Made by a program: the position numbers and the translations under genes
NCBI RefSeq assembly: GCF_001187725.1
Contig: NZ_LGIQ01000011.1
Span: 1-64,000 of the forward strand
DNA from: Brevibacillus reuszeri
GTDB taxonomy: Bacteria; Bacillota; Bacilli; Brevibacillales; Brevibacillaceae
Length of the DNA: 64,000 nt
Reading direction: 5' to 3'
The notes under the pieces: generated by a model
Databases searched by the model: none
Told to the model about the DNA's origin: nothing
Seen by the model: only the letters and a program-made list of their open reading frames with translations
In this document: piece by piece, positions 50,180-58,307 of the stretch
How the letters are laid out: each line of letters opens with the position of its first letter
Numbering within the stretch: the first letter of the stretch is position 1

Positions 50180-51373
50180 ATGAAGGTTCTTTGTTTAGGC
50201 GGTGCGGGTCGAATTTGCCGGGAGTCGATTCTGGATTTGGTGCAATACTCCAGCTTTGAGAAGATTACAGTAGCCGATTTCAATGAGGAGGAAGGCAGAA
50301 AAATCGTCGAAGCACTGAATGATCCACGCGTTGACTTCGTCCAGATCAATGTGCGTGATCACGAGGATACTGTTAACAAAATGCGTGGCTATGATATCGT
50401 CATGGATGGTACGACGATTACCTTGAATGGACTTTCTACTGCTTGCATTGCCGAAGCAGGCTGCCACGGAATCAACCTGAACGGTTTTGGAGCAGAAGAT
50501 GCGTATAACGATACCTTCAAGAAACACGCCAAGACCTGCGTACCTGGCTTTGGCATGACTCCCGGTGTCACACAAATGATGGCCATGCATGCAGCCAATC
50601 AACTGGATACTGTCGAAACCGTTCGCGTCAGCCATGGCGCTTTCCGCCCCATCGCATTTTCCCGTTCTATCACTGAAACGACAACTTATGAGTATGATCC
50701 TCTCCTGCCAGGCCGCGTTGTTTTCGAAAACGGCGAATTTGTGCAGGTTCCTCCTTTTGCGAGACCGCGTGAAATCCAACTTCCCGAACCTTATGGAAAA
50801 ACTGTTCAATACATTATTCCACATGCTGAAACAAAAACGCTGGCGACTGCCCTCGCTGATAAGCAGGTCCAACTGATTGAAGTACGCGGTACATGGCCAG
50901 CCAAAAACATGCAGCTCGTTCGTGCTCTTTATGATTGGGGCTTCATGCGCAATGACAAGATTACGGTCAATGACAAAGAAATCGGCGTGCTCGATTGTAT
51001 CAGTGAATATTTGTTCCACTCTACGGAAGGTCAGGAAACGGAGCTGTATGGCTATTCCTTGCATGTCGAGGTGATTGGAACCAAAGAAGGACGACGTGTC
51101 CAGCATGTGCTCTATCACACTCATCCTGCTTCTGATGGTTCGGTCGAGGGCTGGGAAAAATTGCGGGCGTATACACGAAATGTAGGTATCCCTATGGCGA
51201 TTGCCACAGAAATGATCGCCAAGGGCATGGTGAAAAAGACGGGTGTCCTCATTCCAGAGGAGGCGTTTGAACCGGCAGAGGTATTTGCAGAGCTGGAAAA
51301 ACGGGGCATATATATGCATGAGGAAATTACACAGCTGGATGCGGAGAATGAATCAGTAGAAGTGGTCAGGTAA
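50180..51373 (+). CDS. saccharopine dehydrogenase NADP-binding domain protein
   Basis: A 397-aa Rossmann-type oxidoreductase: KVLCLGGAGRICRESILDLV at the N-terminus (dinucleotide-binding GGAGxI), FNEEEG after the second strand, and the lysine 6-dehydrogenase/saccharopine-type GxTPGVTQMMAMHAANQL segment (PGFGMTPGVTQ). Substrate unknown; amino-acid or carboxynorspermidine-type dehydrogenation is possible. GGGAGGA lies 7 nt before the ATG at 50180. It is monocistronic with its own promoter and terminator. Confidence 0.88.
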   Translation: MKVLCLGGAGRICRESILDLVQYSSFEKITVADFNEEEGRKIVEALNDPRVDFVQINVRDHEDTVNKMRGYDIVMDGTTITLNGLSTACIAEAGCHGINLNGFGAEDAYNDTFKKHAKTCVPGFGMTPGVTQMMAMHAANQLDTVETVRVSHGAFRPIAFSRSITETTTYEYDPLLPGRVVFENGEFVQVPPFARPREIQLPEPYGKTVQYIIPHAETKTLATALADKQVQLIEVRGTWPAKNMQLVRALYDWGFMRNDKITVNDKEIGVLDCISEYLFHSTEGQETELYGYSLHVEVIGTKEGRRVQHVLYHTHPASDGSVEGWEKLRAYTRNVGIPMAIATEMIAKGMVKKTGVLIPEEAFEPAEVFAELEKRGIYMHEEITQLDAENESVEVVR

Positions 51374-51387
51374 ATCTCTTAAAGCAT

Positions 51388-51420
51388 TGGGACCCCGTCT
51401 GTTTATGGATGGGGTCCTTA
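51388..51420 (+). terminator. terminator after the saccharopine-dehydrogenase-family gene
   Basis: GGGACCCC pairs with GGGGTCC (51389-51396, 51411-51417), with inner TC/GA pairs; the T-tract is short (TTATC). Confidence 0.65.
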
Positions 51421-51449
51421 TCTCCGTTCATACTTTACCAGCTTCCCTG

Positions 51450-51923
51450 TTAAGACATGCTAGCCAGAAGTTCCCCCAGACGATCCATGGTCTCTTCGGT
51501 ACCTGGGGCGGCATATGTTTTCACCTTATCAAATACTTCTGCCGTTTCCTCAAAAACCGTACGATACGTCAGTTTCGTCTTACCATCCAGCTCCTCGAAG
51601 GTTGCTGTCGCCAAAAAATGGGGAAACACATCATGCTTAATGACGATTCGCTCGGGTTTTGTGATCTCGACAAAGATGTTGGTGTTGGGAAAATCCACGC
51701 CATCAGGACCATGCATAATAAATTGCCATGTACCGCCTGGTCTCATTTCAAACTTCTGAAAGGTTATGGTAAAACCTCGTGGTCCCCACCACTTCGACAG
51801 ATACTCCTCTCTAGTCCAGGCTTCAAACACCAGCTCACGCGGAACATCAAATATACGGTTAATTACAATCTCTCGATCCCCTACTTGCGCTTTGCTGTGG
51901 TTTGTTGTGTTATCCTGGTTCAT
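51450..51923 (-). CDS. SRPBCC/AHSA1 domain protein
   Basis: A 157-aa START-like fold protein of the AHSA1 family. Typical text: IVINRIFDVPRELVFEAWT, LSKWWGPRGFT, and the C-terminal helix GTEETMDRLGELLASM. These small hydrophobic-cavity proteins often travel with ECF sigma factors and DGPF proteins. GGAGGG precedes the ATG. It lies 120 nt after the DUF1801 gene on the same strand and is probably the tail of that cluster. Confidence 0.9.
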   Translation of the reverse strand: MNQDNTTNHSKAQVGDREIVINRIFDVPRELVFEAWTREEYLSKWWGPRGFTITFQKFEMRPGGTWQFIMHGPDGVDFPNTNIFVEITKPERIVIKHDVFPHFLATATFEELDGKTKLTYRTVFEETAEVFDKVKTYAAPGTEETMDRLGELLASMS

Positions 51924-52043
51924 GTCCAGCCCTCCAAAATGAAATAGACTTTGACTTGCCCCAATCCTTCTACAAACTCATTATTGCCATTTCACCATCA
52001 ATCTTGAGCATGATTTGATTATGTAATCCCATTCTGTAGCAAA

Positions 52044-52382
52044 TTACAGCGTCGCTGCTGCTTGCCTTACCAGGGCGACAAACTGTTGGCTATCCATCTG
52101 ATGTCCTTGCCGCAGCTTGATCGTTTTCCGTTCCGGTGGTCCATCAAATCCTTCCGGCAGTGTGACTCCGGCCGTATTAAAGATGGTGAAGCTTACCGCA
52201 TCTTTCGAGGTGGAGATGACAGCTGCGTACTTGCCGCCTTTAAGAAAATGAGGCTTTTTATACTGCATTCGTTCTTGAACATCGGGAATTGCTTCATATA
52301 CAGTCTCTCGCAAACTGGCGCAAAGCTGCCCTTGCCATTGTTCTTTGAGTCCATCTATAAATTCCGTTACTTCTAGATTCAT
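52044..52382 (-). CDS. DUF1801 domain protein
   Basis: A 112-aa protein of the DUF1801 (YdhG-like) family: EVTEFIDGLKEQWQGQLCAS, then MQYKKPHFLKGGKYAAVIS and VSFTIFNTA. It has no known reaction. AAGGAGAG lies 9 nt before the ATG. It lies 31 nt after the second DGPF gene in the same direction, so it belongs to the ECF cluster transcript. Confidence 0.88.
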   Translation of the reverse strand: MNLEVTEFIDGLKEQWQGQLCASLRETVYEAIPDVQERMQYKKPHFLKGGKYAAVISTSKDAVSFTIFNTAGVTLPEGFDGPPERKTIKLRQGHQMDSQQFVALVRQAAATL

Positions 52383-52413
52383 GATCCATCTCTCCTTTAT
52401 TGGATTAATTCAC

Positions 52414-52848
52414 TTATCTATTCTTCCACATGCCAATCTGACTTCGCAGTTCATGCTCTAAGCCTTGCTGGAGAGAATCCACAAAGGTCGATGACTGCTC
52501 ATAAATGCGTCGCAGTTCAATAATTCCTTCGCCATAACCATTGGGGTCCGGCATGCGTAATGCCCATTCGATCGCTTCCTCTTCGGAGTTTACTTCAATG
52601 ATTGTAAAGCTGGATACCAGCTCTTTCACCTCATCAAGTGGCCCCCACGTAAGCACTGGCCGGTCTCCAGGCTTGGAGAAAGACATGCGCAATCCACTCG
52701 AGCTGGGATAGAATTGCTCGGCTGCAACAAGGATACCCGCCTCTTTCAACTCTTGAAGAAAGTCCTGTAAGGCATCTGTGCTTGCTTGGCTTGGTGGAAT
52801 GCCGGCTTCCAAATGTCTGGTCGCTTTCGACATCAGAACATACTTCAT
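52414..52848 (-). CDS. DGPF/YCII-domain protein (downstream of the ECF gene)
   Basis: A 144-aa YCII-related (DGPF) protein: KYVLMSKATRHLEAGIPPSQ, GMRMSF-like block LRMSFSKPGDRPVLTWGPLD (the DGPF position reads WGPL here), and AIEWALRMPDPNGYGEGIIE. DGPF proteins are the constant partners of ECF42-type sigma factors. Its ATG overlaps the sigma gene stop by 4 nt and has AAAGGAGG upstream. It is related to, but clearly diverged from, the copy on the other side of the sigma gene. Confidence 0.9.
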   Translation of the reverse strand: MKYVLMSKATRHLEAGIPPSQASTDALQDFLQELKEAGILVAAEQFYPSSSGLRMSFSKPGDRPVLTWGPLDEVKELVSSFTIIEVNSEEEAIEWALRMPDPNGYGEGIIELRRIYEQSSTFVDSLQQGLEHELRSQIGMWKNR

Positions 52849-54110
52849 ACCGTGCCTCCTTTACTACGCGACTCGCATTTTTCCGTACGTCTAAGCAGCA
52901 ATTGCTGTTCCTGTTCATTTCTTGTCAGCGACGCGGCAAATCGAAACGCGTCACGAGCATCCTCATGGCGACCAAGCTTTTCAAGCAGATCACCTTTTAC
53001 GCTCGGAAGCAAATGATAATTCTTCAGCGCGGCTTCTTCCTCCAGCCGCTCTACAAGCTGAAGCCCGAATTCAGGGCCAAACGCCATCGCGATGGCTACC
53101 GCTCGGTTCAATTCAACTACAGGGGAAGGCATCACCCGTGACAACGCTTCGTAAAGAGCCGCGATCTTCACCCAGTCAGTCTCTTCGGCAGAGGGCGCCA
53201 CTCCATGGCAAGCCGAAATAGACGCCTGCAGCGTATACGGGCCAAGCGGACGACCAATAGATCGGGCACGCTCAAGCGCTGCTATCCCCCGCCTGATCAG
53301 CAAATGGTCCCATTGTGCACGATTCTGGTCCTGTAGTAAAATCGGCTCCCCCGAGGATGTGACACGCGTTTTAAAGCGGGACGACTGCAGCTCCATGAGA
53401 GCGACCAGTCCGTGCACCTCCGGCTCTTCAGGCGTAATTTCGGAAAGGATGCGTCCCAATCTCAGCGCCTCTTGGCATAGTAGTGGGCGTAGCCAGCTGG
53501 AACCCGAGGTGGCCGCATACCCTTCATTAAAGAGAAGATAAATAACCTCTAGCACCGTCTCAAGCCGTTTTTTCAGTTCATTGCCCAGCGGGACCTCAAA
53601 CTCTGCACGTGCTTCACGCAGCGTCTTTTTTGCCCGGACGATCCTCTGGGCAATCGTTGGTTCCGGCACGAAGAAGGCATGTGCAATTTCATCAGTCGAC
53701 AAGCCTCCGAGCAAACGAAGTGTCAGAGCGATACGTGCCTCGCGCGACAAGATCGGATGGCATGTCATAAAGATGAGTCGGAGGAGATCATCCCCGATCT
53801 CCCCATCACTGCTTTCTTCCTCCACTGATAATTCACTGCTGCGGCCAAGCTCCTCGACTTTTTTGTCACGCATTTTGTTACGGCGCATCATATCAATCGC
53901 ACGTCTTTTTGCTGTAGTCATCAGCCAAGCTCCAGGGTTTTCTGGTATGCCTGTTTCTGGCCACTTCCGGAGCGCGATGACCAGCGCATCCTGCGCGAGA
54001 TCTTCAGCAAGGTCGAGGTCACGAACCATTCTTGTCAAACTGGCGATGATTTTCGACGACTCCATGCGCCAAATGGTTTCGATTGTACGACGAGCTGCGG
54101 AATCAGTCAC
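52845..54110 (-). CDS. ECF42-like sigma factor with long C-terminal domain
   Basis: A 421-aa sigma-70 family protein. Region 2 is RMVRDLDLAEDLAQDALVIA and on to AWLMTTAKRRAIDMMRR; region 4 is RLLGGLSTDEIAHAFFVPEP then TIAQRIVRAKKTLREAR. A roughly 220-residue helical C-terminal extension follows (YLLFNEGYAATSG..., TPR-like), characteristic of the ECF42 group. No anti-sigma gene is adjacent; control in this group is thought to involve the extension and DGPF partners. GTG start overlaps the upstream DGPF stop (GTGA). Confidence 0.92.
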   Translation of the reverse strand: MTDSAARRTIETIWRMESSKIIASLTRMVRDLDLAEDLAQDALVIALRKWPETGIPENPGAWLMTTAKRRAIDMMRRNKMRDKKVEELGRSSELSVEEESSDGEIGDDLLRLIFMTCHPILSREARIALTLRLLGGLSTDEIAHAFFVPEPTIAQRIVRAKKTLREARAEFEVPLGNELKKRLETVLEVIYLLFNEGYAATSGSSWLRPLLCQEALRLGRILSEITPEEPEVHGLVALMELQSSRFKTRVTSSGEPILLQDQNRAQWDHLLIRRGIAALERARSIGRPLGPYTLQASISACHGVAPSAEETDWVKIAALYEALSRVMPSPVVELNRAVAIAMAFGPEFGLQLVERLEEEAALKNYHLLPSVKGDLLEKLGRHEDARDAFRFAASLTRNEQEQQLLLRRTEKCESRSKGGTV

Positions 54111-54541
54111 GACTTGGTACGCTTTTGCAGCTGGGCCATCATTTCAGAATGGTCAGCGATCAGCTCAGGATTGTCCGTGAGCTCCGAACCCTCATAAACC
54201 TGGCGAAGCTCGATTTGTCCCTCTCCGAACCCATGTGGATCTGGCATGCGCAACGCCCACTCGATTGCTTCTTCCCTTGATCGCACCTCGATTAGCGTAT
54301 AGCCAGCGATTATTTCCTTCGCCTCACTGAACGGTCCATCAAGAATCGTCGGCTTTCCACTCGGCTCAGGATACGAGATGCGAATAGCGCCTGTACTCGG
54401 ATGCAAACCGTCAGCGGCAACCAATACGCCAGCCTTAGCAAGCTCCTGATTGTATCGCATCATCGCTTCGAAAAGCTCCGGTTTAGGTGGCAAGCCTGCC
54501 TCAGAATCTTTGGTCGCCTTGACAATCATCATAAATCGCAT
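54107..54541 (-). CDS. DGPF/YCII-domain protein (upstream of the ECF gene)
   Basis: A 144-aa DGPF protein with the namesake motif intact (TILDGPFSEAKEIIAGYTLI), plus RFMMIVKATKDSEAGLPPKP at the start and AIEWALRMPDPHGFGEGQIE near the end. GGAGGAGC lies upstream of the ATG at 54541; the longer upstream frame is unsupported. It overlaps the sigma gene by 4 nt and follows the VOC gene by 89 nt. Confidence 0.93.
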   Translation of the reverse strand: MRFMMIVKATKDSEAGLPPKPELFEAMMRYNQELAKAGVLVAADGLHPSTGAIRISYPEPSGKPTILDGPFSEAKEIIAGYTLIEVRSREEAIEWALRMPDPHGFGEGQIELRQVYEGSELTDNPELIADHSEMMAQLQKRTKS

Positions 54542-54630
54542 AGGAATTGCTCCTCCTCTTTTATCGTGAAATCTAATGAAGTTTCTTTTCAACGCCTTGT
54601 ATTCATTTCCTTTATCTGTCTTCGGAATCA

Positions 54631-55026
54631 TCATGAAGTGACAATCTGCCAATTGACCCCGAACTTGTCTTCGACTTCACCATAATAGGCTCCCCACGGC
54701 TGCAATTCGAGCGGAAACTTTACGGTACCGTCCTTGGAAAGATTCTCAAAGGCTTGGCGGGCTTCTTCTTCCTTTTTATAGGAAAGGGCCAACGAAATGA
54801 ATCGTCCCCTCTGTGACGGTCCGAAAGAGTCAGAGAGGAAAATAATGTTCCCACCCGCTACGGACAGTACCATATGCATCACTTTATCCTTGATTTCTTC
54901 TGGTGTTCCAGGGGTTTGTCCGTAAGTCATTGTCGATAGGATTTCCCCTCCTAATGCTTGTGCATAAAATGCAGCCTGCTCTCTTGCCTCCTCAGAATGA
55001 ATATAAGCGTTTAGTTGTGCTGTCAT
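54631..55026 (-). CDS. VOC family protein (PhnB-like)
   Basis: A 131-aa glyoxalase/VOC-fold protein of the PhnB/3-demethylubiquinone-methyltransferase-like type: AQLNAYIHSEEAREQAAFYA, ALGGEI, KVMHMVLSVAGGNIIFLSDS, and the C-terminal WGAYYGEVEDKFGVNWQIVT. Such proteins are frequent targets or partners of ECF42/DGPF clusters. The ATG at 55026 follows GAAAGGG 9-10 nt upstream; the longer frame to 55215 would run through an upstream palindrome. Probably first gene of the cluster. Confidence 0.9.
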   Translation of the reverse strand: MTAQLNAYIHSEEAREQAAFYAQALGGEILSTMTYGQTPGTPEEIKDKVMHMVLSVAGGNIIFLSDSFGPSQRGRFISLALSYKKEEEARQAFENLSKDGTVKFPLELQPWGAYYGEVEDKFGVNWQIVTS

Positions 55027-55105
55027 GTTCAACACCCTTTCCATCATGATTATTTGTGCTTCTATTAAGGCGACGAACAGCAGACGACAAAATCGACAGC
55101 TTCTC

Positions 55106-55129
55106 AAAAAACTTTTTAAAAAGTTTTTT
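55106..55129. promoter_or_regulatory. 24-bp perfect palindrome upstream of the ECF cluster
   Basis: AAAAAACTTTTT followed by its exact inverted repeat AAAAAGTTTTTT, 80 nt upstream of the VOC start. It could be an operator, or an AT-only hairpin at the start of the transcript. Confidence 0.4.
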
Positions 55130-55156
55130 GGCGATTCCATGCATAGCATTTCTCCA

Positions 55157-55181
55157 TAAAAAAACCGCGCAGCGCGCGGTA
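55157..55181 (-). terminator. terminator after the SMI1/KNR4 gene
   Basis: On the minus strand ACCGCGC pairs with GCGCGGT over a 3-nt loop, followed by TTTTTTT, 12 nt beyond the stop. Confidence 0.93.
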
Positions 55182-55192
55182 CATCCACTCCA

Positions 55193-56518
55193 TTATTCTT
55201 TGTCAAAATAATCATCAGGCAAATGTAATTCTTTCAAACAACCGATAAATTTTTCCCTGAAGTTTTGATTATTTTTATACTCCGGCCATGCAGCCTTGTA
55301 ATAAGGCAATAACCTCTCATGAGGAATCAAACCCCAATATAAAATCGTGTTTTTCAAAACGTCTTTGCTGCCCTCCATGAACATTTGTTCAATGGTTTCC
55401 CAGCTTTCCGATTTGTCATTGCAACTGCGGGTCGCATAAATTGCGGCCGTTTGTATATTCGAGTCGGTGTGGCATAAAAAGGGGGCAAAGCTCTGCAGTG
55501 AAATTACACCAGCGGGCTCCAGAACATAGCCCACATGACTTAACGTTTCCGAATCGTGTACCCTGTCAAGATTTTGCAAGATCACTTTTATAAATTCCGC
55601 TTTATCAAAAGATTTACCGTACCAGTTCAGTATTTTTAAAGCATGTAAAAAATCCTCATTATTTTCAGAATGCAACAGCTCTAGAAGAAACTCTCTTCCC
55701 ACATCAATAGAGGTTTTACAGATTAGTTGAATGGCTGTGATGCGATCATTTTGTGTTTGCTCAGCTACATTTTTTAAGAAATCAATGGTTGACTGCACGA
55801 TTTTCTTGAATTTAAACATTCCTTCAAGCGCTTTTGATTTGATTTCTTCGCTAGGAGCGTTTTGATAAGCCTGTATCAACGCATTTTCATCGCCTGGCAT
55901 TTTACCGCCAAACCAGCCAATATCATAGTCCAGAATAATTTCGTCCAGCCAGCGCTCGTACCAATCCAAAAAGTTGTCTTCATAGACAAAGAAAAAAGGA
56001 TGGTCAGGATGAAAATCTGAAGTGTAAACGATTTTCCCCCTATGTTTGCCCTCAAGAACGAGATACATATCGTATTCGCAGCCTTGCGTACCAATACACA
56101 ACATTCCGCCCAGTACTTGATTTCGGGTGGCGTCGTATTCCAGGTCAGAGATGTCCTCATCACTGATTAGGGGCTCGATCAGATGGTTCCATTCCTCTTT
56201 TTCCATACCGGGGTGCAAAACACATTTTGCAGTGAGTGCATCTCTATCGGTATAAGAAGCTGCCTCTTCAATGGGATACATCCCGTAATACGGTCCAGCG
56301 CCTCCATTACCAACTTTCGTTAAAAACTGCATGTAAGGCTCAGGGAGTGTGACCTGATGCTTTGCTTGCCAGTCCGTAAGCTCTTTTGTCGTAAGCTCTT
56401 CATTCACCCTGTATTTGTGGGAGGATGCTCCAAACACTGAGAAATCTGCATCTTTTCGCATGGCCTCTTCGAGCTTGTTTTTTATTCGATCGATTTGCGT
56501 TTCTTTCTTCCAAAACAT
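55193..56518 (-). CDS. SMI1/KNR4 (SUKH) domain protein with HEAT-like C-terminal half
   Basis: A 441-aa soluble protein. Residues about 45-195 form a SMI1/KNR4-like domain (WQAKHQVTLPEPYMQFLTKV then GNGGAGPYYGMYPIEE, and LCIGTQGCEYDMYLVLEGKH), the fold shared by SUKH immunity proteins. Residues about 210-430 look like helical repeats (IVQSTIDFLKNVAEQTQN, FLLELLHSENNEDFLHALKI, AAIYATRSCNDKSESWETI). Function unknown; protection against a contact-dependent toxin is one possibility, but no toxin gene is adjacent. AAGGGGG precedes the ATG. Monocistronic. Confidence 0.72.
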   Translation of the reverse strand: MFWKKETQIDRIKNKLEEAMRKDADFSVFGASSHKYRVNEELTTKELTDWQAKHQVTLPEPYMQFLTKVGNGGAGPYYGMYPIEEAASYTDRDALTAKCVLHPGMEKEEWNHLIEPLISDEDISDLEYDATRNQVLGGMLCIGTQGCEYDMYLVLEGKHRGKIVYTSDFHPDHPFFFVYEDNFLDWYERWLDEIILDYDIGWFGGKMPGDENALIQAYQNAPSEEIKSKALEGMFKFKKIVQSTIDFLKNVAEQTQNDRITAIQLICKTSIDVGREFLLELLHSENNEDFLHALKILNWYGKSFDKAEFIKVILQNLDRVHDSETLSHVGYVLEPAGVISLQSFAPFLCHTDSNIQTAAIYATRSCNDKSESWETIEQMFMEGSKDVLKNTILYWGLIPHERLLPYYKAAWPEYKNNQNFREKFIGCLKELHLPDDYFDKE

Positions 56519-56610
56519 GATCGTGAATCCCCCTTTTTGGGCTTCCGCTGGTCATTATATAGAGATTCGATTCCTTCACTCATTTTCAGCTAGAGATTAT
56601 TGCCATTGTA

Positions 56611-57138
56611 TCATATCGTTTTTTTCCGCTGAGAACTTGCAGGTTCCTGATACCAAAAAAGGAAATAATCGTTCATCGTGGATGCATGGCCTAGCTGACG
56701 CAGCATGGTAGAAATGTTGCCCCTGTGATAGGTCCCGTGATTGACCAGATGCAGCACCATTTCCGATAAACGTGTTTGGCGAATTCCGTTGAATGGATTG
56801 TCGAGCAGAATGGATTGCTCCAAATCGACTTGACCTTGGAGCCATTCCCTGAATTGTTCCCCTAGCTGGTCAAAGATCGCAGCATATTCATCCACAGAAG
56901 ACAGGATAGTCTCATTCAGTGCTATGCATGTTTGCAGAGCCTCTCGCATGCCAGTACCTGTCAAAATCAGATACCACATCTTATCAACCGCATAAATATG
57001 AGTAAGGGCATGGGCGATGGTGGGAAAGGAGCTGTTCACTTCTTGGCTCAGCACAGAGGACGGGAGCTCTTTGATTCTTCCTAAAATCGCTTGATTTGCC
57101 CAGGTGTGGTAATGGAACATTTGTACCGGATGATTCAT
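56611..57138 (-). CDS. DinB family protein
   Basis: A 175-aa four-helix-bundle protein of the DinB/YfiT superfamily. The metal-binding His residues are in ALTHIYAVDKMW and LVNHGTYHRGNISTML (HxxxH). It starts MFHYHTWANQ, typical of the family. The superfamily includes thiol-dependent S-transferases; the substrate is unknown. The ATG at 57138 follows AAAGGAGATG. It lies 82 nt downstream of the WYL regulator, beyond a strong terminator. Confidence 0.92.
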   Translation of the reverse strand: MNHPVQMFHYHTWANQAILGRIKELPSSVLSQEVNSSFPTIAHALTHIYAVDKMWYLILTGTGMREALQTCIALNETILSSVDEYAAIFDQLGEQFREWLQGQVDLEQSILLDNPFNGIRQTRLSEMVLHLVNHGTYHRGNISTMLRQLGHASTMNDYFLFWYQEPASSQRKKTI

Positions 57139-57192
57139 TCGTAACATCTCCTTTTGATTGGCAATGGATTTGAATTTGTTTCTGTTGTCATC

Positions 57193-57236
57193 ATAAAAAA
57201 AGAAGTATGACAACAAGCTGTCATACTTCTTCATAA
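57193..57236 (-). terminator. terminator overlapping the end of the WYL-regulator gene
   Basis: On the minus strand GAAGTATGACA pairs perfectly with TGTCATACTTC over 6 nt, followed by TTTTTTT. The left arm encodes the last codons (EEV-stop) of the regulator. Confidence 0.93.
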
Positions 57237-58138
57237 AGTTTGAGTGTATTTTGAAGCTGTTCAATTAAGATTCCTCGCAGTGCAGGCGGCTCGAGGACTT
57301 CGACACCGCTGCCAAAGCCAAGCAGAATAGCCCAAAGCCATCGCGCCTTCAATGGCTGATCAACAAGAATTCGCATCGTCATACTCCCATCGACGTGAAA
57401 TTGCTTTTCCGCCAGATGAAAGTGATCCATCACTTCCGCTAAAGCATCCGGTCCTACCTTGATTACAACCGTCTCCAACTGATCTTCCCGTCTTGGGTTT
57501 GAAAAAGCTGCGTCTTCCAGTATGTTGTGATCCGGTAGAAAAGTTTCCTGCAACAGGAATACGTTCAGCATTCGGGATACACGGAACTCCCGAGGCTCTT
57601 GTCGAGTTCGGCAAAACCCCAAAACGTACCAATTCCTATATTTAAAATGAAGCCGCAGCGGCTCCATCTCACGGGTCGTGCGTTCATTATTTACATTGAT
57701 ATACTCAAAGCGAACCACATTTCGCCCGGTAATCGCCATACGTAAATGCCGCAGCGCGTCCGGATCCGTCCGGTGAGTTTCTAAGTCCACTGACAAGCTC
57801 GTAATCTGATGTTGCGGTCCGATTGTCTGCAGCCGTTCGATAGTCCCCTGCGCACGCTCGTCTGCAAACACGCTGGAAAGGCTTTTGAGCACGGTAATCA
57901 GGGAATTGACATCGTAAGAACCGAGTAGGCTTCTATCCATTTTATATCCGTCCATCATGCCATATCCGCCCTTCGTTCCCTGGTGAGATACGACCGGAAA
58001 ACCCGCAGCGCAGATCACTTCGATATCCCGATAGATGGTTCTAGGGGAAACTTGAAACTCTTCAGCCAGCATGGAGGCAGACAATACTTCGTGATTCAAC
58101 AGCTTGTAGATGATAGAGATTAATCGCTCCAGTTTCAT
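57221..58138 (-). CDS. YafY-type HTH regulator with WYL domain
   Basis: A 305-aa regulator: N-terminal HTH_11/DeoR-like winged helix (LISIIYKLLNHEVLSASMLA, SPRTIYRDIEVICAAG), a linker (about 60-130), a WYL domain (VVRFEYINVNNERTTREMEP, NWYVLGFCRTRQEPREFRVS) and a WCX C-terminal domain. WYL proteins sense nucleotides or oligonucleotides in some systems. GGGGATAGT precedes the ATG. Likely a monocistronic regulator of nearby genes such as the DinB gene; this is unproven. Confidence 0.92.
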   Translation of the reverse strand: MKLERLISIIYKLLNHEVLSASMLAEEFQVSPRTIYRDIEVICAAGFPVVSHQGTKGGYGMMDGYKMDRSLLGSYDVNSLITVLKSLSSVFADERAQGTIERLQTIGPQHQITSLSVDLETHRTDPDALRHLRMAITGRNVVRFEYINVNNERTTREMEPLRLHFKYRNWYVLGFCRTRQEPREFRVSRMLNVFLLQETFLPDHNILEDAAFSNPRREDQLETVVIKVGPDALAEVMDHFHLAEKQFHVDGSMTMRILVDQPLKARWLWAILLGFGSGVEVLEPPALRGILIEQLQNTLKLYEEV

Positions 58139-58307
58139 ACTATCCCCGTCCGTTATCCTATCTCTTATTGTTGGTCATCATTATATCACAGGAAGATTTC
58201 CTCAAATTCTGGGATTAGCTCCCTTGCTTTCCCACATTGATGATCATTCCTTTTCGAAAGCCTCCCGCCCTGAGGTATAATAGTTTCAAAAAAAGGGGGC
58301 GAATGCG

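Noticed and set aside
50195-51319. 374-aa minus-strand ORF opposite the saccharopine-dehydrogenase-family gene
   Set aside because: Long only because the codon usage of the real gene leaves the complementary frame open; no motif and no start signal.
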